This document shows, one piece after another, positions 7,923-17,431 of a stretch of 64,000 bases of DNA (position 1 is its first letter; every line of letters starts with the position of its first letter). The DNA lies in the NCBI RefSeq assembly GCF_042676085.1, contig NZ_JBHTKH010000006.1, forward strand, positions 1 through 64,000, read 5' to 3'. The notes under the pieces were generated by a model that had not been told where the DNA came from, ran no database searches, and worked only from the letters and a program-made list of their open reading frames with translations. The position numbers and the translations under genes are program-made. The stretch comes from Terrabacter terrigena (GTDB taxonomy: Bacteria; Actinomycetota; Actinomycetes; Actinomycetales; Dermatophilaceae).

Positions 7923-8863
7923 TCGACTTCCGCTACCACCTCGTCTCGATCATCTCGGTGTTCCTCGCGCTCGCCGTGGGCATCGTCCTCGGGGCGGGCC
8001 CGTTGCAGGCCAACCTCGGCGACCAGCTGGGCGACCAGGTCGCCGCGCTCCGCACCGAGAAGCAGGCCCTCAACGACAAGCTGACCACGAGCGAGAAGCT
8101 CGTCGACGCCTCCGACGAGTTCGCCACGGCCGTCCAGCCCCGGGTCGTCGCCGAGCGCCTCACCGGTCACCGCGTCGTCGTCGTGGTCATGCCCTCGGCC
8201 GACGGCACCATGGTGACGAACATCGAGGACGTCGTCCGCCAGAGCGGCGCCGCCCTCACCGGCACCCTGTCCGTCGGCCCTGACTGGTTCGATGCCGGCC
8301 GGGCAGCCGAGCGCGACCAGGCCGGGCGAGCCGGCGCCACCGCGCTGGGGCTCGACTCGACCGCGACCGGCGACGGACTCGTGCTCCACGTGCTCGCGGC
8401 GTTGGCCGTCTCCAAGACCCCCACGGGTGCGACGCCCGCCCGCGCGGCAGCCCTCAAGGCGCTCGTCGACGCCGGCCTGCTCGACTCGTCCGTGGCCGAC
8501 CTCCCCAGCGCCGACGTCGCCATCGTCGTGTCGGGCGACTTCGCCGGCGAGGACTCGGTGGTCGCGGCCCGGTCCGACGCCGTCCGGTCGCTCGTCGAGT
8601 CCTTCGCGGGGTCGTCCCGAGCCACCGTGGTCGCGGGCGGCAGCACCGTCGCCGCCGCCGGCCAACCCGTCACGTCGAACGCCGTCCGGGCGGTGCGGGA
8701 GAACTCCCAGACGGCCAACGTCGCTGCCACCGTCGACCACGCGCGGTCTGGCGACGGTCCCGCCGCCGTCGTGCTGGCGGTCGAGGACGTCCTCGACCAG
8801 CGGATAGGCCACTACGGCGTCGACGCGGGTGCGACGGCCACGGTCCCGAGAGTGCTCCCGTGA
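7919..8863 (+). CDS. steB: SteB/MctB family membrane protein (copper transporter family)
   Basis: 314 residues starting MIDFRYHLVSIISVFLALAVGIVLGAG, the diagnostic N-terminal helix of the Rv1698/MctB family. It is followed by a coiled coil (DQVAALRTEKQALNDKL, about 38-60) and a large Ala/Val-rich extracytoplasmic domain. In M. tuberculosis MctB is implicated in copper tolerance as an outer-membrane channel; in corynebacteria SteB partners SteA at the septum. Since steA is immediately upstream and overlapping, the SteB role seems the better guess here. GTG 7919 overlaps the steA stop. Confidence 0.85.
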   Translation: MIDFRYHLVSIISVFLALAVGIVLGAGPLQANLGDQLGDQVAALRTEKQALNDKLTTSEKLVDASDEFATAVQPRVVAERLTGHRVVVVVMPSADGTMVTNIEDVVRQSGAALTGTLSVGPDWFDAGRAAERDQAGRAGATALGLDSTATGDGLVLHVLAALAVSKTPTGATPARAAALKALVDAGLLDSSVADLPSADVAIVVSGDFAGEDSVVAARSDAVRSLVESFAGSSRATVVAGGSTVAAAGQPVTSNAVRAVRENSQTANVAATVDHARSGDGPAAVVLAVEDVLDQRIGHYGVDAGATATVPRVLP

Positions 8864-9744
8864 CCTCGCGGCGCCGTCGCGCCGGTTCCGTCGCCCCCTC
8901 CGTCGCCTCCTCCGTCGCCTCCTCCGTCGCTTCGCTGATGGGCTCGGCCCTGACGTCGTGGGCGCTGTTGCGGCTCGGGCGCCGGCTCCCTCCGGCAGCC
9001 GCCCAACCGTGGCAGCGCACCAACCACGCCGGCCGCTCGGTCACCCTGCTCGAGGGCCCGGCCTGGGTCGGAGGTGCCGTCGTCGGCGCGCTGGCCGGCG
9101 CAGCCCTCGCGCCGGCGACCGAGGCCCGGCGCACCGTGGGCAGCACCGCGGTCGTGGCCCTCGCCGCCGGAGGTCTCGGCGCCCTCGACGACCTCTCCGG
9201 TGGCGCCGCGGACAAGGGTCTCAGGGGCCACCTCGGGGCGCTCTCCCGCGGTCAGGTGACCACTGGCGCGGTCAAGATCGTGGGCCTCGCCGCCGCCGGC
9301 CTCGCCGGTGCCGCCATGGTCGACGCCCGACGGCCGGTTCCCAGCGGACCCCTCGCCACGCTCGTCGGCGGCGCCCTCGTCGCAGGTGCCGCGAACGCCG
9401 TCAACCTCTTCGACCTGCGTCCAGGCCGGGCGCTCAAGGTGACCGGGCTCGCCGCCCTCCCGCTCCTCGGCAGGCTTCCCGGAGCAGTCGCGCTCGGGTC
9501 GTCGGTCGGCGTCGTCCGCGACGACCTCGAGGCGCGCTCGATGCTCGGCGACACCGGCGCCAACGCGGCGGGCGCGCTCGTCGGTCTGGCTGTGGTGGAA
9601 CGCACCGGTCTGCCGGGCCGGGCTGTCGTGCTCGCGGGCCTGACCGCCCTGACGCTCGCCTCGGAGCGCGTCAGCTTCACGCGCGTCATCGACGGCAACC
9701 CGTTGCTGCGCCGGCTCGACCAGTGGGGCCGGGGGAGCCGGTGA
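8860..9744 (+). CDS. MraY/WecA-like polyprenyl-phosphate sugar-phosphate transferase
   Basis: 294-residue multi-spanning membrane protein. Motifs of the glycosyltransferase-4/phospho-sugar transferase family are present: the Asp pair in GALDDL (D110-D111), NAVNLFDLRPG (179-189) and MLGDTGAN (228-235). Such enzymes start lipid-linked glycan assembly on undecaprenyl or decaprenyl phosphate. The N-terminus has four SVAS/SVAP tetrapeptides from a 12-bp DNA repeat (8887-8934). GTG 8860 overlaps the steB stop and the gene is coupled to the MurJ-like flippase. Substrate is unknown. It is not mraY itself, which lies in the dcw cluster and is longer. Mycobacteria have no gene at this spot. Confidence 0.78.
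   Translation: MTSRRRRAGSVAPSVASSVASSVASLMGSALTSWALLRLGRRLPPAAAQPWQRTNHAGRSVTLLEGPAWVGGAVVGALAGAALAPATEARRTVGSTAVVALAAGGLGALDDLSGGAADKGLRGHLGALSRGQVTTGAVKIVGLAAAGLAGAAMVDARRPVPSGPLATLVGGALVAGAANAVNLFDLRPGRALKVTGLAALPLLGRLPGAVALGSSVGVVRDDLEARSMLGDTGANAAGALVGLAVVERTGLPGRAVVLAGLTALTLASERVSFTRVIDGNPLLRRLDQWGRGSR
8887..8934 (+). repeat. 12-bp tandem repeat, 4 units
   Basis: Four units of TCCGTCGCCTCC type encode SVAP-SVAS-SVAS-SVAS at the cytoplasmic N-terminus of the WecA-like protein. The middle two units are identical. Confidence 0.9.
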
Positions 9745-11471
9745 CCGACGAGGCCGCGACGCGCACGGGCCCCCCGCGCGGAGGGCTCCTGGCCGCCGCC
9801 GGCACCATCGCCGTCATCACGCTCCTCGCGCGCATCGTCGGCTTCGGCCGGTGGTTCGCGTTCTCGCACTCGGTCGGCGCCACGTGCGTGGGCAGCGTCT
9901 ACCAGTCGGTCAACGCCGTGCCCAACGTGCTGTTCGAGATCGCCGCCGGCGGGGTGCTCGCTGCCGTCGTCGTCCCGCTCGTCGCTGGCGCGCTCGCGCG
10001 CGACGACCGCGCCCATGCGGACGAGACGGCCTCGGCGCTGCTCACCTGGGCCGTCGTCGTGCTCGTGCCACTGGGCGCCGTCGTGGCCCTCGCCGCCCGT
10101 CCGGTCGCGACCGCCCTGCTCGGCACGGGCTGCTCGGGCGAGGCAGACCTCGGGGCCGAGCTGCTGCGGGTGTTCGCCGTCCAGATCCCGCTCTACGGGG
10201 TCGCGATCGTGCTGGCCGGCGTGCTCCAGTCGCACCGACAGTTCGTCGGCGCCGCCCTGGCGCCCCTGCTCTCCAGCCTCGTCGTCATCGCCGCCTACCT
10301 CGCGTACCGTGCGCTCGTGCCTGACCCGGCTGCCGCGATCGGCGACGTGCCGCAACGAGCGACGGTCGTGCTGGGGGTGGGCACCACACTCGGTGTCGTC
10401 GCGCTCGCCCTCCCACTCGTCGCGCCCGTGCGTCGTGCCGGCATCCGGCTCCGTCCACGGCTGCGCTTTCCCGACGGCGTGGCACGGCGGGTGCGATCCC
10501 TGGCCCTGGCGGGCCTGCTGGCGGTCGCGGGCCAACAGCTCGCCACCCTCGTCGTGATCCGCCTCGCCAACGACCGGGGCGGCTCGGGCACGCTCAACGT
10601 GTACACCTATGCGCAGGCGGTGACCCTGCTGCCGTATGCCGTCCTGGCCGTCCCCCTCGCCACCGCGGCGTTCCCGTCGCTGGCCGGCGCCCTCGCCGCC
10701 AGTGAACAGGCGGGCGGACAGACCGGCGTACAGACCGGCGTACAGACCGGCGTACGGGCCTGCGTCGTGGGCGACCCGGCAGCGACGTTGCGCCGGGCGT
10801 GGCTCGCCACCGTCGTCGTGTCGCTGTTCGGCGTGGCCGCGCTCGTCGCGGTCGCCGTGCCGGTCGGCGCCTTCTTCAGCGCGCTGGACGCCGGGTCGAC
10901 GTCGGACGCCTCGCTCGAGACGCTTTCCGCGATGGGCGACGCGGTGAGCGCCTTCGCGCCGTCGGTGCTGGCTCTCGGCGTCATCGGTCTGCTCACACGC
11001 GCGTCGTACGTTCGCGGTCGTGCCGTCGTCGCCGGAGGGTTGGCGGCCCTGGGCTGGCTCGCCACCGTCGTCGTGCCGCTGCTCGTGCTCGACCCCGAGG
11101 GCGCCGGCGGCCCGGCGACCCTCCGCGCCCTGGCCGCGGGGTCGAGCGCGGGCCTCGCGCTCGGCGCGGTGCTGCTCGTCGGACTCGTCGCCCGCAGCTG
11201 GGGCTGGTCGTCGCTGCGGCTTCCGCGGCGGCCGCTCACCGCTGCGCTGGCCGGCTCGCTCGTGGCCGCGGTCGGTGGCCGGGTCGTGAGCTCGTGGCTG
11301 TCCGTCCGGGGGGTCGGGCACACGCTGGGTTCGAGCCTCGCGGTCGGTGCCGGTGTCGCGCTGCTGGCCCTTGCCGTCATGGTCGGGGTGGCCCTGGCCG
11401 TCGACCCGGGCCTCGTGCAGCGCGTGCGTCGCTCACGCACCGGCGCGGTCCCGCATGAGGCCGCCTCGTGA
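9741..11471 (+). CDS. murJ: MurJ-like lipid II flippase (MVF family)
   Basis: 576 residues with about 14 hydrophobic helices. The family hallmark is an early amphipathic region (LLARIVGFGRWFAFSHSVGATCVGSVYQSVNAVPNVLFEIAAGGVL). MurJ/MviN proteins flip lipid-linked oligosaccharides across the membrane. Actinobacteria normally carry a longer MviN elsewhere, so this may be a second flippase serving the transferase encoded just upstream. GTG 9741 is preceded by GGGGGAG and overlaps the previous stop. An internal 12-bp repeat (10718-10753) inserts QTGV units in a loop between transmembrane helices. Function in flipping is a family inference. Confidence 0.82.
   Translation: MTDEAATRTGPPRGGLLAAAGTIAVITLLARIVGFGRWFAFSHSVGATCVGSVYQSVNAVPNVLFEIAAGGVLAAVVVPLVAGALARDDRAHADETASALLTWAVVVLVPLGAVVALAARPVATALLGTGCSGEADLGAELLRVFAVQIPLYGVAIVLAGVLQSHRQFVGAALAPLLSSLVVIAAYLAYRALVPDPAAAIGDVPQRATVVLGVGTTLGVVALALPLVAPVRRAGIRLRPRLRFPDGVARRVRSLALAGLLAVAGQQLATLVVIRLANDRGGSGTLNVYTYAQAVTLLPYAVLAVPLATAAFPSLAGALAASEQAGGQTGVQTGVQTGVRACVVGDPAATLRRAWLATVVVSLFGVAALVAVAVPVGAFFSALDAGSTSDASLETLSAMGDAVSAFAPSVLALGVIGLLTRASYVRGRAVVAGGLAALGWLATVVVPLLVLDPEGAGGPATLRALAAGSSAGLALGAVLLVGLVARSWGWSSLRLPRRPLTAALAGSLVAAVGGRVVSSWLSVRGVGHTLGSSLAVGAGVALLALAVMVGVALAVDPGLVQRVRRSRTGAVPHEAAS
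10718..10753 (+). repeat. 12-bp tandem repeat, 3 units
   Basis: Three identical copies of ACAGACCGGCGT encode QTGV-QTGV-QTGV in a predicted loop of the MurJ-like flippase. Confidence 0.92.
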
Positions 11472-12619
11472 GGGTGCTCATGGTCGTCGGCCGTGCCGCG
11501 GGCGGCGTCGGCGCGCACCTCGACGGGCTCGTCACCGGTCTGCGGGCCGAGGGTCACGACGTCGAGGTGGCGACCGCGGACTCGACCGCCGAGGTGTTCG
11601 GCTGGGACGACGCCCACCTGCTCTGGCCGGTCCACGCAGGCGCGCGTTCCCCACGCGGACTCGTCGACTGGCACCGCATCATGCGGCTCGCCGGAACCGT
11701 CGACCTCGTCCACGCACACGGTCACCAGGCCGCGGTAGTGGCAGCGGTCGCCGTGGCCCGCGCGCGTCCGCGTCCGCGGCTGGTGGTCTCGCTCCACAAC
11801 GACCTGCCGCCGGCCACCGGCAGCGTCCGCTCCCGGGTGCCGGTGGAGGTGGGGCGCCGGGCCGTCGGCTGGGCCCTGCGCCGAGCAGACCTCGTCACGG
11901 GCGCGAGCGACGACCTCGTCGTGCTCGCCGAGTCGCTGGGGGCACGCCGGACAGAGCTCGCGAACGTCCCCTCGACCAGCGTCGCCGGGCTGCTCCACGC
12001 CGATCGCCTTCCGCCCGGCGAGCGGGCGCGCCTGCTCACCGGTGCCGGCGTGCCGCCTGACCGCCCCGTCGTGCTCACCGTCTCCCGCATCGCCCCGCAG
12101 AAGGACCTCACCACCCTGGTCGCCGCCGCCGGGTCGTCCCGGGCCGCCGCCTCGTGGGTCGTCGTCGGTGACGGCGACGCGCGGCTGCTGACGCGCCTCG
12201 AGGAGGAGGCACACGGCATACGCGAGCAGGGCCCGGCCGAGGGGGCTGCGACCCGCGCGGGTGTCCACTTCGTCGGCGCGCGCGACGACGTCCCGGGCTG
12301 GCTGCGCCTGGCGGACGTGTTCGTCCTCACGAGCCGCTGGGAGGCCCGTGCGCTGGTCGTGCAGGAGGCGATGGCCGCAGGCGTGCCCGTCGTGGCCACC
12401 CGTACCGGGGGCCTGCCCGACCTCGTCGGCGACACCGGCGTGCTCGTTCCCGTGGGGGACCCGGACGCCGTCGCCGCTGCCGTGGACCGGCTGCTCGCGG
12501 ACCCCGCCGCGCGGGCGCGCCTGGGCACGGAAGGGCGCTCCCGCGCGGCCGCGTGGGCCTCACCGGAGGACGAGGCGCGCCGTTGGACGGAGCGGTACGT
12601 CGACACCCTCTCGGGATGA
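11468..12619 (+). CDS. Glycosyltransferase family 4 protein
   Basis: 383 residues, GT-B fold. The N-terminal glycine-rich loop is VVGRAAGGVGAHLDGL and the donor-binding half begins near VLTVSRIAPQKDLTTLVAA. The retaining-enzyme EX7E motif is present (E-ARALVVQ-E in SRWEARALVVQEAMAAGVPVVATRTGGLPDLV). It probably adds a sugar to a lipid or cell-envelope acceptor. GTG 11468 overlaps the MurJ-like gene's stop. With the upstream transferase and flippase it forms a three-gene module inserted between steB and pyrG. The donor sugar cannot be deduced. Confidence 0.85.
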   Translation: MRVLMVVGRAAGGVGAHLDGLVTGLRAEGHDVEVATADSTAEVFGWDDAHLLWPVHAGARSPRGLVDWHRIMRLAGTVDLVHAHGHQAAVVAAVAVARARPRPRLVVSLHNDLPPATGSVRSRVPVEVGRRAVGWALRRADLVTGASDDLVVLAESLGARRTELANVPSTSVAGLLHADRLPPGERARLLTGAGVPPDRPVVLTVSRIAPQKDLTTLVAAAGSSRAAASWVVVGDGDARLLTRLEEEAHGIREQGPAEGAATRAGVHFVGARDDVPGWLRLADVFVLTSRWEARALVVQEAMAAGVPVVATRTGGLPDLVGDTGVLVPVGDPDAVAAAVDRLLADPAARARLGTEGRSRAAAWASPEDEARRWTERYVDTLSG

Positions 12620-12627
12620 CGTAGACT
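12600..12627 (+). promoter_or_regulatory. Promoter of pyrG
   Basis: TCGACA (12600-12605), a 16-bp spacer and TAGACT (12622-12627) match a vegetative sigma promoter. TAGACT lies 8 nt before GTG 12636 and no Shine-Dalgarno is present, so pyrG is probably a leaderless transcript. The -35 overlaps the end of the glycosyltransferase gene. Confidence 0.5.
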
Positions 12628-12635
12628 TAAAGCCC

Positions 12636-14399
<1,764 letters not shown>

Positions 14400-14414
14400 G
14401 GCCGGGGGAGGGGC

Positions 14415-15107
14415 TTGAGTCTCAGCGCGCCGATCGGCACCGGCGCCGACATCGTCGAGGAGTGGGCTGCCGAGCCCGTCCTCGAGTCGTCGACCCCCTT
14501 CGAGGGGATCATCTTCGACGTCGTGCGCGAGCGCGTCGACCTCGGCGCCGGCGGTGTCGTCACCCGTGACTTCGTGACGCACCCCGGCGCGGTGGCGATC
14601 CTCGCCCTGCGCGAGGTGGAGGGCGTCGACCACGTGCTGCTCATCCGGCAGTACCGTCACGCGAGTGGCGGCCACGTGTGGGAGCTGCCGGCCGGCCTGC
14701 TCGACGTCGACGGCGAGCCGCCGCGCGAGGCGGCCGCGCGTGAGCTGGCCGAGGAGGTCGACCTCATCGCCGACGAGTGGCACGTGCTCGCCGACGACGT
14801 CACGTCACCCGGGGCCTTTCCCGAGACCGTACGCATCTTCCTCGCCCGCGGTCTCCGTGACGTCCCCGAGGCGGAGGCCCACCAGCGCACGGCAGAGGAG
14901 CTGTCGCTGCGACCGCTGTGGGTGCCGCTCGACGATGCCGTCGACGCCGCCCTGACCGGGCGGATCAGCAACTCCGCCACGCTCGTCGGGCTGCTCAGCG
15001 CCGGGCTGTCGCGCACCCGCGGCTGGTCGACGCTGCGGCCCCACGACGCGCCGTGGCCGGCGCGCGACGCCCAGTCGGCGCCGTCGCCGTCGTCGAACCG
15101 ACCGTGA
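14415..15107 (+). CDS. NUDIX hydrolase, ADP-ribose pyrophosphatase type
   Basis: 230 residues. The Nudix box runs through WELPAGLLDVDGEPPREAAARELAEEVDL, with REL-x-EE intact but Asp in place of the usual Gly near its end. The HPGAVAILAL and LIRQYRHA segments are typical of ADP-ribose pyrophosphatases. It occupies the Rv1700 position directly after pyrG, 15 nt downstream. The only sensible start is TTG 14415, with a purine-rich GGGGGAGGGG just upstream. The last 25 residues are disordered. Substrate is a family inference. Confidence 0.87.
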   Translation: MSLSAPIGTGADIVEEWAAEPVLESSTPFEGIIFDVVRERVDLGAGGVVTRDFVTHPGAVAILALREVEGVDHVLLIRQYRHASGGHVWELPAGLLDVDGEPPREAAARELAEEVDLIADEWHVLADDVTSPGAFPETVRIFLARGLRDVPEAEAHQRTAEELSLRPLWVPLDDAVDAALTGRISNSATLVGLLSAGLSRTRGWSTLRPHDAPWPARDAQSAPSPSSNRP

Positions 15108-15542
15108 GCGCCTCGTCCTTCGGCCGGGCCCGCGCCACCTCCGCCGGCGCCTGCCAGTGTGGCAGCGGCACGGCATACGTCGGCTGCTGCGGTCCGCTGC
15201 TCGCGGGGGAGCTCACCGCCTCGACGGCCGAAGGAGCTGATGCGATCGCGCTACACCGCGTTCGCCACGGGCGACGTCGACCACCTGGTGCGCACGTGGC
15301 ACCCGCGCACCCGGCCCGACGAGCTCGTCGTCGACGCGTCGATGACCTGGACCGGACTGACCGTGCTCAGGACCGAGGCCGGAGGGCCTGACGACAGCGA
15401 GGGCGTGGTCGAGTTCGTCGCGAGGTTCGAGGAGGCCTCAGCCGGTCGCGGTGGTCGTGCGACCGCGGGTCGTCTGCACGAGGTCAGCCGGTTCGCCCGT
15501 CGGGCCGGTCGGTGGGTCTACGTCGACGGCGACCAGCGCTGA
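15104..15542 (+). pseudogene. YchJ family SEC-C protein gene, +1 frameshift
   Basis: Two adjacent frames together spell one YchJ-type protein. Frame one from GTG 15104 (overlapping the NUDIX stop) encodes the zinc-binding SEC-C motif CQCGSGTAYVGCC, then LLAGELTASTAE. The second frame continues ELMRSRYTAFATGDVDHLVRTWHPRTRP, the family's conserved core, to the stop at 15542. Removing one G (15233 or 15234, in GCCGAAGGAGCTG) joins them exactly at TAE-ELMRSRY. As read, frame one would run on to a stop at 15391 with an unrelated tail. It may be a real frameshift, a sequencing error, or recoding. The 3' end overlaps the convergent eamA gene by 105 bp. Confidence 0.85.
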
Positions 15543-16451
15543 AACCTCTCCGGGCAGGCCGATGGTGGCCTCCCGCCGCCCGCGGCGCAGCACCGCGACG
15601 GCGACCCCGGCGAGAAGCACGAGCCCGCCGACCAGCTCGAGGGCGTGCGGGCGCTCGTCGTAGACGAGGGCAGCCGCGGCCATGCCGAACACGGGAACGA
15701 GCATCGCGAACGGCGTGACCCTCGCGACCGGGTGACGGCTGAGCAGCGTGTTCCAGATGCCGTAGCCGACGAGGGACGAGAGGTATGCCGTGTAGGCGGT
15801 CGAGAGCACGGCCGACCAGTGGACGTGGCCGAGGGCGCCGCCCAAGGCTCCGGGTCCCTCGAAGACGAGGGAGAGGGCGACCGCGGGAACCGGCACGACG
15901 AGGCCGGACCAGACCGTCACGCCGAGGCCGGAGCCCGGGCCGGTCAGCGAGCCGGCGCGGCGGGTCAGCACGTTGCCGACCGCCCAGGAGACGGCAGCGA
16001 GGACGAGCACGACGAGGGGCAGCAGAGGGGCCGTGAGCCCGCGACCGACCGCGATGGTGACCAGCCCGGCACCGCCGAGCGCTACCCCGACGCGCTGAGC
16101 CGTCGACGGCTTCTCGCGCAGCCACACGGAGGCGATGACGACGGTGAGCAGCACCTGCGCCTGGAGCACGAGAGACGACAGCCCCGGCGGCATGCCGAGG
16201 TTCAGCGCGAGGTACATGAGCGCGAACTGGCCCAGGCTCGTGAAGAGGCCGATGAGGGCGAGGTCGCGCCAGGGCAGCCCCGGGCGGCGCACGAAGAACA
16301 CGGCCGGGACGCACACGACGACGAACCGCACCGCCAGGAAGAGCAGCGGCGGCACCGAGTCGAGCCCGGTTCGGATGGCGACGAAGTTCGTGCCCCAGAT
16401 GAGGGCGACGAGGACGGCGAGGGCGGTGTCACGACGGCGCATGGCGCCCAT
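15438..16451 (-). CDS. EamA/DMT family transporter
   Basis: 337 residues with ten hydrophobic helices in two EamA repeats; the first starts ALAVLVALIWGTNFVAIRTGL. Members of this family export amino acids or other small metabolites, such as the RhaT/YdcZ/RarD relatives. It is divergent from a LysR regulator with 65 bp between the starts, a common arrangement for a regulated exporter. ATG 16451 or ATG 16442 could be the start; neither has a clear ribosome-binding site. The C-terminal 45 residues are polar and overlap the frameshifted YchJ gene. Substrate unknown. Confidence 0.85.
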   Translation of the reverse strand: MGAMRRRDTALAVLVALIWGTNFVAIRTGLDSVPPLLFLAVRFVVVCVPAVFFVRRPGLPWRDLALIGLFTSLGQFALMYLALNLGMPPGLSSLVLQAQVLLTVVIASVWLREKPSTAQRVGVALGGAGLVTIAVGRGLTAPLLPLVVLVLAAVSWAVGNVLTRRAGSLTGPGSGLGVTVWSGLVVPVPAVALSLVFEGPGALGGALGHVHWSAVLSTAYTAYLSSLVGYGIWNTLLSRHPVARVTPFAMLVPVFGMAAAALVYDERPHALELVGGLVLLAGVAVAVLRRGRREATIGLPGEVSALVAVDVDPPTGPTGEPADLVQTTRGRTTTATG

Positions 16452-16455
16452 CGTC

Positions 16456-16475
16456 CGTGAAACCGACCATTCACG
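16456..16475. promoter_or_regulatory. Candidate LysR operator (dyad CGTGAA-N8-TTCACG)
   Basis: CGTGAA (16456-16461) and TTCACG (16470-16475) form a perfect 6-bp dyad around 8 nt in the short space between eamA and the divergent lysR gene. Position and size suit a LysR-type operator. The exact T-N11-A form is not present, so this is tentative. Confidence 0.4.
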
Positions 16476-16516
16476 TCCATCAAACTGTCGTGGGGTCGAC
16501 TGTGTAGCATTGCTGC

Positions 16517-17431
16517 ATGATCGATCCGGTCGCCCTGCGTTCGCTCGTCGCCGTCGAGGTCCACGGCTCGGTGGGGGCGGCGGCCGCGGCGCTCGACTAC
16601 ACGCCGAGCGCCGTGTCCCAGCAGATCAAGCGGCTCGAGGGACAGACCGGCGTCCAGCTGCTGGAGCGCCAGGGGCGAGGCGTGCTGCTCACGGAGGCCG
16701 GCCGCACCCTGACCGAGTCGGCCCGCGACCTGCTCTCGCACATGGAGCGCCTCGAGTCACGGCTCCACGGGGTCAGGGGCGAGGCGGTGGGCACGGTGCG
16801 GCTCGCGACGTTCGCGACGGCATACCGGGGCATCGTCGTGGGCGCGCTGGCCCGGCTGCGCGACCGCGCCCCGGCAGTCACGCTGCGACCCGACGAGATC
16901 GACCCGTGGGACGCCGTCGACGCGGTGGCGTCCGGATCGCACGACCTCGCCCTCGTGCACAACTGGGAACCGCTGCCGCTCGCGATCCCCGACCACCTCG
17001 AGGTGCGCCATCTCGGGCGTGACCGGGCGGACGTCCTCGTCGCGGCCGGGCACCGTCTCGCCGGGTCGACGAGCATCGGGGTGGGCGACGTGCTCGACGA
17101 GCAGTGGGCGAGCGTGGCGCCGGGCTCGATCTGCCACCAGTGGCTCCAGAAGATGTACTTCGACGTGGGGCGGTCCCCGTGCATCGGCCACGTCGCGCTG
17201 GAGTTCGCCACGCACGTGGCACTCGTCGCGGGGGGCGAGGCGATCGCCCTGGTGCCGCGGCTCGGTCGCGGACCACTGCCTGACGGTGTCGTCGCGGTGC
17301 CCATCGTCGACCCCGTGTCGGAGCGCACGGTCAGTCTGGTCTGGCGCCGCACGATGACAGCCAGCCCCGCACTGGCCGCCGTCACGGAATCCCTTGCGGC
17401 AGAGGGCTCCCGCGACCTGACGCCGATCTAG
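16517..17431 (+). CDS. LysR family transcriptional regulator
   Basis: 304 residues. The N-terminal winged helix-turn-helix (about 1-60) reads VEVHGSVGAAAAALDYTPSAVSQQIKRLEGQTGVQLLERQGRGVLLTEAG. It is followed by a periplasmic-binding-protein-like effector domain. It probably controls the divergent eamA gene. ATG 16517 lies 6 nt after TAGCAT (16505-16510) with no ribosome-binding site, so it may be leaderless. Its TAG stop shares the palindrome CTAG (17428-17431) with the stop of the convergent helR gene. Effector unknown. Confidence 0.9.
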   Translation: MIDPVALRSLVAVEVHGSVGAAAAALDYTPSAVSQQIKRLEGQTGVQLLERQGRGVLLTEAGRTLTESARDLLSHMERLESRLHGVRGEAVGTVRLATFATAYRGIVVGALARLRDRAPAVTLRPDEIDPWDAVDAVASGSHDLALVHNWEPLPLAIPDHLEVRHLGRDRADVLVAAGHRLAGSTSIGVGDVLDEQWASVAPGSICHQWLQKMYFDVGRSPCIGHVALEFATHVALVAGGEAIALVPRLGRGPLPDGVVAVPIVDPVSERTVSLVWRRTMTASPALAAVTESLAAEGSRDLTPI

